Shown here in pieces: positions 31,641 through 42,845 of a DNA stretch of 64,000 nucleotides. The notes beneath the pieces are model-generated. The model was given only the letters and a program-made list of their open reading frames with translations. It was not told the origin of the DNA and ran no database searches. Source of the stretch: Diplolepis rosae (lineage: Eukaryota; Arthropoda; Insecta; Hymenoptera; Diplolepididae); contig JAPYXD010000742.1 in assembly GCA_030998225.1 (NCBI GenBank), forward strand, positions 3,410,001 through 3,474,000. Direction: 5' to 3'. Each line of letters begins with the position of its first letter. Position 1 is the first letter of the stretch. Position numbers and translations under genes: made by a program.

Positions 31641-32916
31641 CCTAGACACACGCCCGTTTGGGAGGCCGACTAGCCGCGCTAACCAGGGGAGGAACAAGAA
31701 GATTCCTCCCCCGGTCGACGCGGACAGCCAAGTCCGCCGAAGACGCAGGAGCGGGTGCAGGCCCCGATGCGATTTCTACTGCCCCCGTTGTTGCCGCGCT
31801 CTGCACGCCCATCGAGATCCCTCGTCTTCATCACCAGGGTGACGAATGACTCGATAAGCACCCATGTCTGTTCATACTGGAGCATGAGAGAAACTATCGT
31901 GCCAGGAGTGAGTTGTGCGCCCACTGCCCGACCGACAGCCTCCCTTTCCGCGCCCCACCTGGCACAGACAAAGAGTGTGTGCTCTGCATTTTCCACAAGG
32001 GATCTGCAGTAGCGACACGACTCATCGTCTCTTTTCTTGAAGCGATTCAGGTACGCATTAAAACAACCATGGCCCGAAAACGCTTGCGCCAGGTAAAAGC
32101 CGACTTGACCGTGCTTTCTATCCAGCCAGGTGGCGAGCTCCTGGATCAGACGGTGTGTCCATCTCCCGGATTGGTCACCATGCCATCTCGTCTGCCATTT
32201 CTCGACGAGTCTGCGCCTTCCATCCTTGCGGATGGCCTCCTTCACGCAAGCGATTTCCTGCAGGTTTCTTAAGCAGGTGAACTCCTTCGGGAGCTGAAAG
32301 GTCTCCTTCCTTTCCTCCGCCAATAAGTCTATTGGTGGGACGCTCGCCAGGACCAGCGCAGCGCTCCTCGACACAGTTCGGTATGCTGAGACAATTCTCA
32401 GCACCACACCTCTCTGTGTCGAGAACAGCTTCTTCTAGATAGCATGATTGTTAAGGGCACTTGTCCAGACCGGAGCTGCGTAAAGCAGCTTCGAATTTAC
32501 CACGCTTGCCACCAGCCTCCTCTTGGATTCTTTGGGGCCACCAATGTTGGGCATGAGCCGAGTCACAGCGGCTCCACATTGGATGGCTTTGGCAGTCGCG
32601 ATCTGCAAGTGTTCGCCGATGCTAAGCCTTCGATCCAACTGCGCACCCAGGTACTTAATGCTCTTTTTCCACTCTATTTCATGTTCCCCGAGAACGATTT
32701 TCAGGTATTTGAAGGATCTCGTGTCCGTGACCAGCAAAGCCACGGTCTTTTCAGGGGCCATTTTCAGGCATCTGCTATCCAACCAACGCTTTGCCCGCCA
32801 CAGACTATCATTGATCCTCAGCTCCAGGATTTGACGTCGACAGCGGCGCACACGACAAGTGCGTCATCCGCAAAGCCGATGATGCTCGTTCCAGCAGGTA
32901 GGTCCATGACACGCTT
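31641..32916 (-). pseudogene. Non-LTR retrotransposon (R1/LOA/I-like), 5'-truncated
   Basis: The minus strand starts within reverse transcriptase at MDLPAGTSIIGFADDALVV, where FADD is the catalytic box. It continues after a frameshift (near 32860) with WRAKRWLDSRCLKMAPEK, YLGAQLDRRL and SKLLYAAPVW, the thumb region. A single TAG (near 32437) precedes the 242-codon C-terminal part, which has WTHRLIQELATWLDRKHG, FSGHGCFNAYLNRFKKRD and a Cys/His site CRYCRSLVENAEHTLFVC. This C-terminal layout is that of R1, LOA and related clades. The 5' part is missing and the break at about 32917 joins a CpG-rich repeat. Confidence 0.88.
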
Positions 32917-32926
32917 TGCTGTTAAC

Positions 32927-33405
32927 GAAGCAAAGCCGAGACGAAGCCGAGGCGCGATCAGTCCTGCGAGCATTGTCGCGAGTCTCGTAATTTCCCGAAT
33001 TGTGTGCATTGGCACGTATTCTATTTTATGTGACTTCGGTGCGTATACGAGTTTATATGCGTACACTCGAATCTAATCTAGTAGTGTAGTTGTTTGCGGC
33101 GCTAGTCATTATACTTGATATGTCACGACTAGTCCCGGCCATTTTGATTTTATCGATCTTGTGTAGTAGTAATGGATTTTAAAAGACGCATGCGCAGTTC
33201 AAATGTACAAGGCTTTGTCAGTAAGATTCCAACGCTGTACGAAGAAGAAAAAGAATAAGAAGGAGATTGTGCTCCGTTGCATGGCTTTAGGCGCATGCGC
33301 AGTTCAATTTTTACATTTCATTCCTCTGTAGCGCAATATACTACATTACGCTACTGTTAACTGTAGCGAAAAAACGAATTTGCGCGCCGGTGGCACATAA
33401 ATAAC
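32927..33405. mobile_element. CpG-rich repeat, third copy
   Basis: It matches the CpG-rich foldback family at 24270-25320: GAGCATTGTCGCGAGTCTCG, GCGGCGCTAGTCATTA, GACGCATGCGCAGTTCAAAT, and GTAGCGCAATATACTACATT. It begins at the truncation point of the non-LTR element and ends near GCCGGTGGCACATAAA. Confidence 0.7.
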
Positions 33406-33875
33406 TTTTACGTTCAGATCTTTATTACTTTTGTACCTCGTTTTTACTATATAAGTAGCAACAATCAAACTTAGTAGTATCGTTAGTCGATTTAAGTCAT
33501 TATGTTATTGTTTAGTTTATAAGTTATATAAAATTATTTGATCTCATCATTATTATTATGTAAATTAATTCCCAAATTTTATATTTGCAAACAATTCGAT
33601 ACGCTTGTTATTTTAAAGTCGATAAAAGACGTCAAGAATGCGCTTTTCAGTCGCGAGGAATAAATTATTATTCCGTTTTGTCTTGCATAAATGATATTGA
33701 ACAATAATGAATGTAATGGAAATAATGATATGTAATAATATGTAATCAATAAAATCGCTAAAGATGGTTTCATCTTCAAATTAATCGGGATATTCCGAAT
33801 AGTAATAAATTCAAAAACAAGCAAGGATTCTACGGCAATAATAAAGAGTCTTCGCGACAAAAACACAGCTTTCCA
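33406..33875. other. AT-rich spacer
   Basis: I see no gene or repeat here. The minus frame 33579-33866 lacks recognisable motifs. Confidence 0.4.
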
Positions 33876-35335
33876 TATCTATCAACAGTGCACTCGTCAA
33901 CAGAGAAACCCAGATTTGATAAAGGGGGTAATCACCGAAAATCGAAGACTCAGGAGACTATTTGAAGAAGATTTGAGAAATCAAATCTTTCAAAACTACC
34001 GCAACAGTCTTTCGTCAACAGAACTAACAGATTATTCACTGCGAAAAGCTACAAGGCGGATAGAGCAACCTGAGCAGCCTATTCCACCGATACGGAATAA
34101 AAATGGATTATGGCCTAGAAGGGATCAGGAAAAATCTAAATTTTTTGAAAATCATCCAGAGAGTGTGTCTTAACCCTACCTGGCAGAATTTGCAACAGAG
34201 GAAGAAAAAACGACAGCCACAGGTTTTGATCTCATCACTGGAATCTAAATAATCCGCATTTCCAAATATAGTAAACCAGCTGACGAAGTTACTTTATACA
34301 GACCAATCAGCCTTCTACCAGCACTTTCAAAAGTCTGAAAAACTGTTACTATCAAGACTACGAATCCTAATCTCGGAAGAAAAATTAATTCCTGTTTACC
34401 GATTTGGGTTCCGTCAACAACACGCTACAGCAGAACAGGTTCACAGAATGGTTAACAAAATAAATCAGGACCTAGAGGAGAAGTACTACTTATCAACTTT
34501 TCTCGACATCCCTGAAGCCGTCGACAAAGTATGGCACGTTGAACTACTATATAAAATCGAACAAAAACTTCTATATAACATTTTTGTAGTTTTAAAAATT
34601 TTACTTGATAGAAAGATACTTTGAAGTGAAGTTACAACAAAAACAAACATGACTTCTTCCAACTTCTGCTGGTGTCCTTCAAGAAATTGTACTTAAGCAA
34701 CTTTGTATCTTCTTTATATTGTAGACTTGTCGACACTGAGAGAAGTTGAAACTGCCACTTTTGTAGACGACGCAACCTTTCTGGTATCTCACTTAGACCC
34801 TGCAGCAGCGTCAACAAAACTACAATCTCGTCTACATTTTATTAAAAGCTGGTTAAAGAAATGGAGAATCAAGGTCAATAAATCTAAGTCTACACATTTC
34901 ACGTTTACAATGCGTAGGATCCTCCAGTATCACTGAATAAGCAGTATTTGCCTCAATCTAATGAAGCCAAAGTCCTTGGACTACATATTGATAGACGACT
35001 CACCTGGTAGAAACATATTTGGACAATACGCAAACAACTTGGAATAAAAGTCTGGGTAGGAATTCTCAACTATACCTCAAGAACGAATTGCTTTTGTATA
35101 AATATATTTTAAAACCCCTCTGGACCCACGGATCACAACTTAGTGTATCAGCCAGTATCTCAAGCATCAAAATCATTCAACCTTTCCAGTCAAAAACTGT
35201 CAGAACTTTATGTATGTGCCAAACAAAGTGGTACATTGTGATCTAAATATAAATCTAGTAAAAGATAAAATAAAAACATCCAGTGCGAAATATCAAGAGA
35301 AACTAAAAGCACACGCAAACTTTTTTACTATCTTA
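33876..35335 (+). pseudogene. Jockey-type non-LTR retrotransposon remnant
   Basis: The first frame (33916-34173) is the region between endonuclease and reverse transcriptase (NRRLRRLFEEDLRNQIFQNY, SLRKATRRIEQPEQPIPPI). RT follows in shifting frames: TLYRPISLLPALSKV near 34300, RFGFRQQHATAEQVHRMVNK near 34400, a degraded FLDI block, and FVDDATFLVSH near 34760 as the catalytic box (A changed to V). Then LHFIKSWLKKWRIKVNKSKS, a GLHIDRRLTW block and a thumb region end near 35330. Many stops and frame changes show it is old and dead. No apurinic endonuclease domain or poly(A) tail is clear. Confidence 0.85.
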
Positions 35336-36219
35336 TTTTTGTTCTGACACTTAAATCTCTGCATGAGTAAACTTTAAGTTAAATCACCAATAGACGGTTC
35401 TGCAAATCATATCAATCAAGTCACCTGGTTTACCCATTATTTCTCAGGATAGATCGTAAATATTATTTGAGGTAAATGAAAAATAAAAAACAAACTATTA
35501 AGAGTCCGTCGTATTTGTTTTCGATACATTCTGCATTTGTTTGATTTGCTTCGAAGATAAGTTCTGTGTCATTAGACTCAACCTTTCTATCACTTCTCTT
35601 TTACTTTCCAAAATCATTTAAGCTGTGGCATAAAACAAAAGTTTTGTGTCGAAGTCCCTCGCAATGCTACTCTTTAGACCCGAACAGAATATCACCCTGC
35701 CAAAATTTGAAAGCCTGATAACTTTAGTGAAGGCTCAAATTTACCACGTCACAATTTTAAAAAAAAGTTTAAAAAAGTAGCATTACTTTAACACCATCAA
35801 AATTGAAAAATTCATCATGTTGGAAGTAATGAAGGTTAACCGTGTTCTGATAAGACACAGAAAGTAGGAAATAAAAGTGTTACAAATCTAATCGAGTGTT
35901 AGATATTTTAACATATTGGTACTAGACTAGATATTATCTAAGCATATTGAGGCACAACTAGCGCCTATTGAACAATTTTACTAGGGATGTATGAGCTTCA
36001 TATCAATTTTGAATTAGCATATCATTACTATGATTCATTATTACTATGACCTATTCGTATTTTATTACTATCGTGCATGAGATTGAAAAGCTTCTATTGT
36101 ACTTTAAGAAAATAAAAAATGTATAGAGTAAATTATACAATAGATATTTTTTCCACGATCAAGGTATGAATATAAAATACAAAAGTTAGCGACGGAGAAA
36201 ATTGTACACTACTGGTTAC
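35336..36219. other. Spacer with an LTR-like end
   Basis: No gene is seen. Near 35738-35753 the phrase TTTACCACGTCACA recurs as at 38461-38475, and it resembles the CACGTCACA end of gypsy LTRs. It may be a scrap of an LTR. Confidence 0.3.
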
Positions 36220-36225
36220 TTCATT

Positions 36226-36810
36226 CTACACGACTCAGTCGTATAGCTGAAAAGAAAATATCACCTACACGACTGAGTAGTGTAGTGGCACGAATTAATC
36301 GTTTTTCGGCAGTAACTATTCGTGTCAGCCACACGAATTCTGCTACAGTCAAGAGTAGTGCCGTCCACACTACTCTGTACTATTGCTACACGTCTGAGTC
36401 GTGTGGTACAATACATTTCTTAAATTTTGAAAAGAAAATTTTATGTACTTTAGACACAAATATGTAGAAACCTAAACTCAATAAAATTTTCTAATTTACA
36501 AAGTATGACTTGTCCTTAAGTTGTGAATTCGTATGCGAATCCAGATATAAATTAGTTATTCTCCTAAATGACAAATGACAAAATAAGTTCAGATCCATGT
36601 CAAAATATATAATGTTTGCTGATAATATATAATTAGCAGATATATTTTGACATCGATCTGAACTTACTTTGTTTGATCCTTTTTTTTAAAAAGAAGATCA
36701 GAAACACATAATTACAACTGCCACTCTAAGAAATTTCCGTTAAGTCAGTCAGAAAAATTCGTCTGACATACACGACTCAATCGTGTGGCCCACACGAATC
36801 AGTCGTGTAG
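36226..36810. repeat. Cluster of short ACACGA...TCGTGT palindromes
   Basis: Near-palindromes of 17-20 bp occur at 36227-36244, 36265-36284, 36387-36406, 36771-36788 and 36791-36810, with half-sites between them. The consensus is about ACACGACTSAGTCGTGT. They lie 90-680 bp upstream of the GRK exon. Confidence 0.65.
36576..36675. repeat. Inverted repeat with ~33-bp arms
   Basis: Arms built on AAGTTCAGATC and TGTCAAAATATAT surround a 28-30-bp AT-rich centre, with one mismatch-bearing joint in each arm. It may be a short MITE or a hairpin in intronic or upstream DNA. Confidence 0.65.
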
Positions 36811-36900
36811 CAATGCTACAGAGTAGTTCGACCAATTAGAATAATTGAAACATCTTCTGCAAATGTTTAAGACTGGTTCTTCTATTATTTTTTTTTTCAG

Positions 36901-36977
36901 TGTCAGAAGCGCTACGCACAAACATCTGGAAAAGAAAAATGAAGTGAATTTCGACAAAATCTTCAACCAGATGCTAG
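36901..36977 (+). CDS. Gprk1: GRK2/Gprk1-type receptor kinase, internal exon (RGS domain start)
   Basis: The exon is 77 bp, flanked by a T-run plus CAG acceptor and a GTAAAT donor. With one base carried over, it reads VRSATHKHLEKKNEVNFDKI then FNQMLG. This fits the start of the RGS-homology domain of GRK2-class kinases, which phosphorylate active G-protein-coupled receptors and bind G-alpha-q. The reading phase (1 + 75 + 1 bases) continues exactly into the next exon at 37047. Upstream exons for the N-terminus are not visible in the window. The gene symbol follows the insect orthologue name and rests on about 50 residues. Confidence 0.8.
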
Positions 36978-37046
36978 GTAAATAATATACTATAAGTACA
37001 TTGATGTCTTACGTTTCATCTACAATTTAATTTTCAATTTTTTTAG

Positions 37047-37120
37047 GATATATTTTATTCAAGGAATTCTGTGAGACTACAGCAGAGGAACCGATTCCGC
37101 AACTTAGGTTCTATGAACAA
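37047..37120 (+). CDS. Gprk1: GRK2/Gprk1-type receptor kinase, next internal exon
   Basis: A TTTTTTTAG acceptor precedes the 74-bp exon and GTACGT follows it. It completes the split Gly codon, then reads YILFKEFCETTAEEPIPQLR and FYEQ. LGYxLFxxFC followed by FYEQ is the hallmark of the first helices of the GRK2/3 RGS domain. The intron between the two exons is 69 bp, a usual insect size. The next exon (expected to start in the IKKYE-like region) is not found up to 41 kb and may lie beyond the satellite array. Confidence 0.82.
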
Positions 37121-37391
37121 GTACGTTACTTTACTAATTCTATGTAGATTTTCATAAGTGTATTAAGAGCTTCCTACACCGTAGTTCAACTTAAGGTCAT
37201 GAAACAGTTAATAATGCACTAAGAATAACGTTTTATAATGTGTGATTCGAAATTTTTTCTATGCAAATTGTGATGAAATAAATGCTCAAAAGATAACTTA
37301 CAATCAATTTTGAAATTTGTTATTAGAATCACAATGAAACTTAATAACAAAAAGCCAGAATATTTATATCAATATCAATCGTTAAGAATAA
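37121..37391 (+). other. Start of a GRK intron
   Basis: The sequence follows a good donor site at 37121. It is AT-rich without recognisable features. Confidence 0.5.
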
Positions 37392-38475
37392 AATGACATA
37401 ATCTCGGAATTTTCCCGAGCCACGCGACAATATGGCGAATTACATACGTTACCGCGCGTCACCACCAGAGAGAACTAGAATTTATTCTTGGTTGAATCGA
37501 AGAGAGAACTTTTAATATCGCGAGAGATAATGAATTTATTTACAATAAATAAAAAAGCACAAATATGAGAGAGCACTCGCGAATATGTGAGAGAAAGAGA
37601 GGCGAAGTGGTCTCGGCTTGGGTGACAGACGCCACAATGCGTTAGAGTCAATAGAGTCTGATTGCTCGGAATCCCGAACCACTTGCCAGATAGAAAAGGT
37701 TAATGAAAACCACTTACGCTACCTGTATTATATCGTCGAGTTCCGGGTCGTAGCGCAGGACGAATTCACCCTCCATAACAGCGTACAATTTTCCGCGATA
37801 AAGTTCCTTCGGGAGACAACAAAGTCAGCTGCTGGTTAGAGTCGCAGGACGAGAGTGATTATGGAAGACGCGACGCTGATGGAATTCCCGACCTGCCCCA
37901 CGAATTACATGTGTGACCCAATCGCGGACCCGGACTTACAACGAACAGCGCGTGTAGTACATTGGCACTATTATGATTAGTGTCCATTTACATCATACGA
38001 CGTGAATTTAGTATCACAAAATGTCTAAAATACAAAATATCAAGTCCCGGGGTCTGTGTGCCCGAGGGTGCGTCTTCCGGGTCACGTGGTGGCATCTGGT
38101 CGTCTCGTACGTAGCTCTCCGATGATCGATGGCGGCGATGGTCGAAACGTCGGTATCTCGTGACTCGAAAGTCGACATGGCGGCTAGTGTTTACGTCGAC
38201 TCGAAAGCCGATTGTACCTCATCTCCAACGCTGCTGTCCTCCGGTGCTGCCGTCCTCCGGTGCTGCCGTCCTCGTATCGTTTATGTAACAGACAGGGCAG
38301 GAAGCGTAAGTGCGTGCAGTGCGTGATAGTGTTTTTCGAGTGCTCTCGGGTGGCGACGAAGTGCGGTCTCTCGTCACACGACTATTTCCCCAGGGACATA
38401 ACCCCACCTGTCAAACCGGTGAGTCTAACGAAATTAAACCTTTTAAATGTGACGGATAAATTTTACCACGTCACA
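37392..38475. mobile_element. GC-rich block, possible solo LTR or LTR fragment
   Basis: This kilobase is much richer in G+C and CpG than either side. Its right edge ends ACCACGTCACA, like a gypsy LTR terminus. A 16-bp phrase (CCGTCCTCCGGTGCTG) is repeated near 38235-38275. I find no matching TG start with a target duplication, so the boundaries are uncertain. The frames within (for example 37618-37839 and 38212-38568) show no domain. Confidence 0.35.
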
Positions 38476-38639
38476 AGGGTAATGAATAGAAATATTGCAG
38501 TCTACCTCTTCTATCTAACAACTCAAATCACGACACAATATCTGTTGTCAAATTTCAAAAAGATATAACCAAATAACGGAAAGGAAATTAAAAAAAAAAA
38601 AGATTTACGTTACCGTTGTTTTAGCGCAACATATTAAAA

Positions 38640-38945
38640 ATAAGTACAATTTTACAAATCTGCTGCATCATGGACCAGACTCCGGTATTCAGGTGGAATG
38701 GCACTTTCACGCGATTGCACATGAAATGGACCATGCGATTTGAGAAGACTCTCCGCACGTGCCAGTATCCAGGCGTCATCTCAGAATCAGATTTTGACTG
38801 CTGATGCTCTATATAAATGGTCTAAGAAACATTTGCCTAAAACGGTAATATTTTTCATCTCCGAAGAAAATCATGCTGCCACTACTGGAAATCTTAAAAC
38901 TCGATTTGATTCTTCAAAAACTGTGCCTGACACACAAAAATATTA
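38640..38945 (+). pseudogene. Fragment of an insect transposon-associated protein of unknown class
   Basis: In shifting frames the region reads YNFTNLLHHGPDSGIQVEWH, then RLSARASIQASSQNQILTAD, ALYKW and VIFFISEENHAATTGNLKTR, ending QKY at 38946. The order VEWHFxA, a degraded DGVGG-like spot, ARASxQ and QILTAxxLxxW is one I associate with a multi-copy, unclassified transposase-like family in arthropods. The identification is from memory of the pattern and is tentative. A mariner fragment abuts the end. Confidence 0.4.
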
Positions 38946-39540
38946 GGTGTACAATTTTGCTTCCGTCGTTTTTCTATAGTTGGCTGCAGCGGTAAGTGCT
39001 GGTCGAGATAGTCAGATCAAAAATGTCGCAAAGTGAGCTTGGACATGTGTCAACATAACGACAGCACCACATTAGTGAATTTATGTGGCTGAGTCTCATC
39101 GAATGCTCTTAATTACTTACGGTTAGGCTGTTCTTAGTGAAGGAACGTGTTGTGAGTAATTTCAACGCTTTAAGAGCGGTGATTTTAATGCCGAGAACCG
39201 GCATGGCGGTGGAAAAGAGAAAATTTTCGAAGATTCCGAATTGGAGGCATTATTGCTGAAGAATCCTGCCAAGCGAAAGAAGAATTGGCAAATCATTGGA
39301 AGTGACTTAACAAGCCATTTCGAAACGTCTCAAAGCCATGGGAATGATTCAGAAGCAAGGAAATTGGGTTCCGTACCAATTGAAGCGGAGAGATGTTTAT
39401 CGGCTTTTTTTGCTTGTAAACAGCTGCTTCAAAAACAGAATCGGAAGGGGTCTTTACAACGCATTATGACCCCTGACGAAAAATAGGCCCACTACGATAA
39501 TTCCAAGCGCAGAAAATCATGGGGAATGCCCGGACAATCG
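38944..39540 (+). mobile_element. mariner, 5' half, related to the palindrome copies
   Basis: It starts with the terminal repeat TTAGGTGTACAATTTTGCTT, then GGCTGCAGCGGTAAGTGCTG as in the palindrome mariners. Transposase pieces follow in broken frames (GDFN.ENRHGG, then 39241-39486). The match ends abruptly near AATGCCCGGACA at about 39535, so the catalytic C-terminal half is gone. It is more diverged than the arm copies are from each other. Confidence 0.85.
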
Positions 39541-39839
39541 CTTCATTATTCCCCTCTTACAAAGTGATGCCAGGATTGTCTGTTCCCAACTAATTCATAT
39601 GCATTATTAGATAAGTCTCTTGAGATGTTATATGAACCATAATATAAATGACAGTACATTTTTGTAAGTTTATCAGCCTTTGATTAATATGGTATACTAA
39701 CAAGGACCATATCGCTGATTTTCAAATGAGCAGATGATATAGATCCGTGTTTTTTATTGATTCTTATCAATTCGATATTTAGCCAATAAGACTTGCGTCA
39801 TGAGTAATACCATGGCTTGGCGGAAACGCTATCAACCGT
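39541..39839. other. AT-rich spacer
   Basis: Nothing recognisable lies between the mariner fragment and the pol remnant. Confidence 0.4.
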
Positions 39840-40750
39840 TGATTTTTATCGAAGGGCTTCGTGCCAAAATACAGCTTCAGGTTCGTGAATTCGTACTGTG
39901 GTGGGTAGTGATATTAGAAAAATATCTGCGGAACACACTTGGCCCACCTTCCTCACAACACGTTCCACCGGATTGCTTTTAGGATGATCACTAATCCATA
40001 TTGTCGAGGTGAACTGAGTCTCGTTATCGAATAAAATTCGATTATGTTTTTCCATGTCTGGAATAGATGAGTCCGCGATTTTCATTTGAGAGATTAGGGG
40101 GTTAACTCTTTAACATATATCACAACTAATAACAAAATTTTTCACATGCTTGGTCATAAACTTCCAATAAAACAAAAACTGTCGAATATACTCTGGAATA
40201 ACAATCTGCCAAGCATTTACATATTATTCCTAATGAAGAAGTACTCCTTCGTAAAGCTCGAAGTAATCTTAATATCGATCAATGTTAAGAACATGCTTAA
40301 TATGCATTAGATATTCATCATCGAGTTGTAGATCAATTATATTCTTAAAGTCATTACGCAGATCGCAACTCAAATTCAACGCACAGATGCGAATGACTTC
40401 CACCTGCAAAGGATGATCAAGAATACGGACATTAATAAAAAAAATCTGTTTTGATTTTCTCGATCCTCCCCGGCGGATTTCTACTAAAAAAAATTGGCCA
40501 CGAGGCTATAAAGGTCAGCGCCTTGTGATCAGCAATGATCTCAAACTTATCCTCGATCAAATATGTCCTCCACTTGGTCACGGAATACACGATGGCGAGA
40601 AGCTCTTTTCGGTCGTGATATAATTGAGTTCCGCACTATTTAGACGTCGAGAAACAAGTGAAATTATGTGATGTCGATTATCATGATCGGTTTGATATAG
40701 GATACCACTAACATCTTAATTTGATACGTCCATTTGTTATTTAAACATTA
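39840..40750 (-). pseudogene. Ty3/gypsy pol remnant: RNase H and integrase
   Basis: Read on the minus strand from 40750, the frames give an RNase H block (VSGILYQTDHDNRHH, then KELLAIVYSVTKWRTYLIED and IIADHKALTF near 40500-40640). Degraded zinc-binding integrase sequence follows, then the core pieces NRILFDNETQFTSTIW and HPKSNPVERVVRKVGQ (near 39930-40050). A deletion removes the region between the second catalytic Asp and the NPVER block. This family is not the element at 1-9890. It is old and has many stops. Confidence 0.75.
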
Positions 40751-40754
40751 CATC

Positions 40755-41013
40755 AGGGAAATGATAAAATATAATGATAATCATATATATAATGATAAAA
40801 TAAGCGAAACTGTTTTTTAATGAAGCATAAGCTGCGCTATTCATATTTCCAAGGAACCTGCAGGATCATGTACTTACAGTTTTAAACGTTCAAATGAACG
40901 GAAAAAAAAAGTTTTTCAAAAATAAAATTTTTGTGATATTTATGTTCAGGTGGCACAGGGTATACGATCTAGTGCAAAATATACCAAGTTTTTTTATTTC
41001 CTGACCAAAAAAC
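40755..41013. repeat. Left flank of the satellite array, copy 1 of 3
   Basis: A 259-bp segment, not related to the satellite unit, starts AGGGAAATGATAAAATATAA and ends TATTTCCTGACCAAAAAAC. It recurs inside the array at 45319-45577 and 48261-48518. Confidence 0.88.
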
Positions 41014-42845
41014 TACCCTTATACGAAAATCACCTAAAATCGGCCATTTCGTATCGAGGGCGTGAATAATAAGCTTTTTTAAACATCTGATCAAATAAGC
41101 TTAGGCAATTACAAGACGATGGACGTTTTTTCTAAAAGTTTGAAAAAATTAGGTAACCTACCCTTATACGAAAGTCACCTAAAATCGGCTATTTCGTGTA
41201 GATGGCGTAAGTAATAAATTATTTTAACCTCTGAAAAATAAGCTTAGGGAAATACGAGACGATTCACGTATTTGAAAAAGTCGGAAATAATTGGGTAACC
41301 TACCCTTATACAAAAATCACCTACAAATGGCGATTTCGTATCGAGGGCGTAAATAATAAATTTTTTTAACCTCTGAAAAATAGGCTTAGCCGAAAACATG
41401 ACGATTGACATTTTTTTTAAAAGTCGGAAAGAATTAGGTAACCCACCCTAATACGACAATCACCTAAAATCGGCCATTTCGTATCGAGGGCGTAATTATT
41501 ACATTTTTTTAAAAGACTTAAAAATAAGCTTAGCCGAAAAAAAGACAATTGACGTTTTTTAAAAAAGTAGGAAAAAGTCAGGTAACCTACCCTTATACGA
41601 AAATATCCTAAATCGGCCATTTCGTATCGAGGGCGTAAATATTACATTTTTATAGAGGTCTTAAAAATAAGCTTAGGAGAATACGAGAGAAATGACATGT
41701 TTTTTAAAAAGTCGAAAATAATTGGGTAACCTACCCTTATACAAAAATCACCTAAAATCGGCCATTTCGTATCGAGGGCGTGAATAATATGTTTTTTTAA
41801 ACCTCTGAACAAATAAGCTTAGGCAATTACAAGACGATGGACGTTTTTTAAAAAAGTAAGAAAAATTGGGTAACCTACCCTTATACGAAATCCACCTAAA
41901 ATCGGCTGTTTTGTATCGAGGGCATGAATAATAAATTTTTTTTAAAGTCTTAAAAATAAGCTTAGCCGAAAAAAAGACAATTGACGTTTTTTAAAAAAGT
42001 TGAAAAAAATCAGGTAACCTATACCCTTATACGAAAATATCCTAAAATCGGCCATTTCGTATCAAGGGCGTAAATATTACATTTTTATAGAGGTCTTAAA
42101 AATAAGCTTAGGAGAATACGAGAGAAATGACATGTTTTTTAAAAAGTCGAAAATAATTGGGTAACCTACCCTTATACGAAAACCACCTAAAATCGGCCAT
42201 TTCGTATCAAGGGCGTAAATATTACATTTTTATAGAGGTCTTAAAAATAAGCTTAGGAGAATACGAGAGAAATGACATGTTTTTTAAAAAGTCGAAAATA
42301 ATTGGGTAACCTACCCTTATACAAAAATCACCTAAAATCGGCCATTTCGTATCGAGGGCGTGAATAATATGTTTTTTTAAACCTCTGAACAAATAAGCTT
42401 AGGCAATTACAAGACGATGGACGTTTTTTAAAGAAGTAAGAAATAATTGGGTAACCTACCCTTATACGAAAACCACCTAAAATCGGCCATTTCATATCGA
42501 GGGCGTAAATAATAATTTTTTTTAACCTCTGAAAAATAAGCTTAGGCAAATACGAGATGATTCACGTTTTTTAAAAAAGTCGGAAACAATTGGGTAACCT
42601 ACCCTTATAGGAAAATCACCTAAAATCGGCAATTTCGTATCGTGGGCGTGAATAATAAGTTTTTTTTAACCTCTGATCAAATAAGCTTAGGCAATTACAA
42701 GACGATGGACGTTTTTTATAAAAGTTGGAAAAAATCTGGTAACCTACCCTTATACGAAAACCACCTAAAATCGGCCATTTTGTATCGAGGGCGTAAATAT
42801 TACATTTTTTTAAAAGTCTTAAAAATAAGCTTAGCCGAAATAAAG
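41014..42845. repeat. Satellite array, first block
   Basis: About 12-13 head-to-tail units of 142-144 bp. A typical unit reads GGTAACCTACCCTTATACGA, AAATCACCTAAAATCGGCCA, TTTCGTATCGAGGGCG, then an AT-rich stretch with AAATAAGCTTAG and GACGATTGACG. Unit starts measured here lie at 41152, 41294, 41437 and 41581. Confidence 0.97.

Noticed and set aside
37392..38475. Complete solo LTR with target duplication
   Set aside because: The right end looks right, but no left TG end with matching flanking bases was found, so it is listed only as a possible fragment.
38212..38568. 118-codon plus-strand frame in the GC-rich block
   Set aside because: It spans a short internal repeat and the LTR-like end, and no domain is visible.
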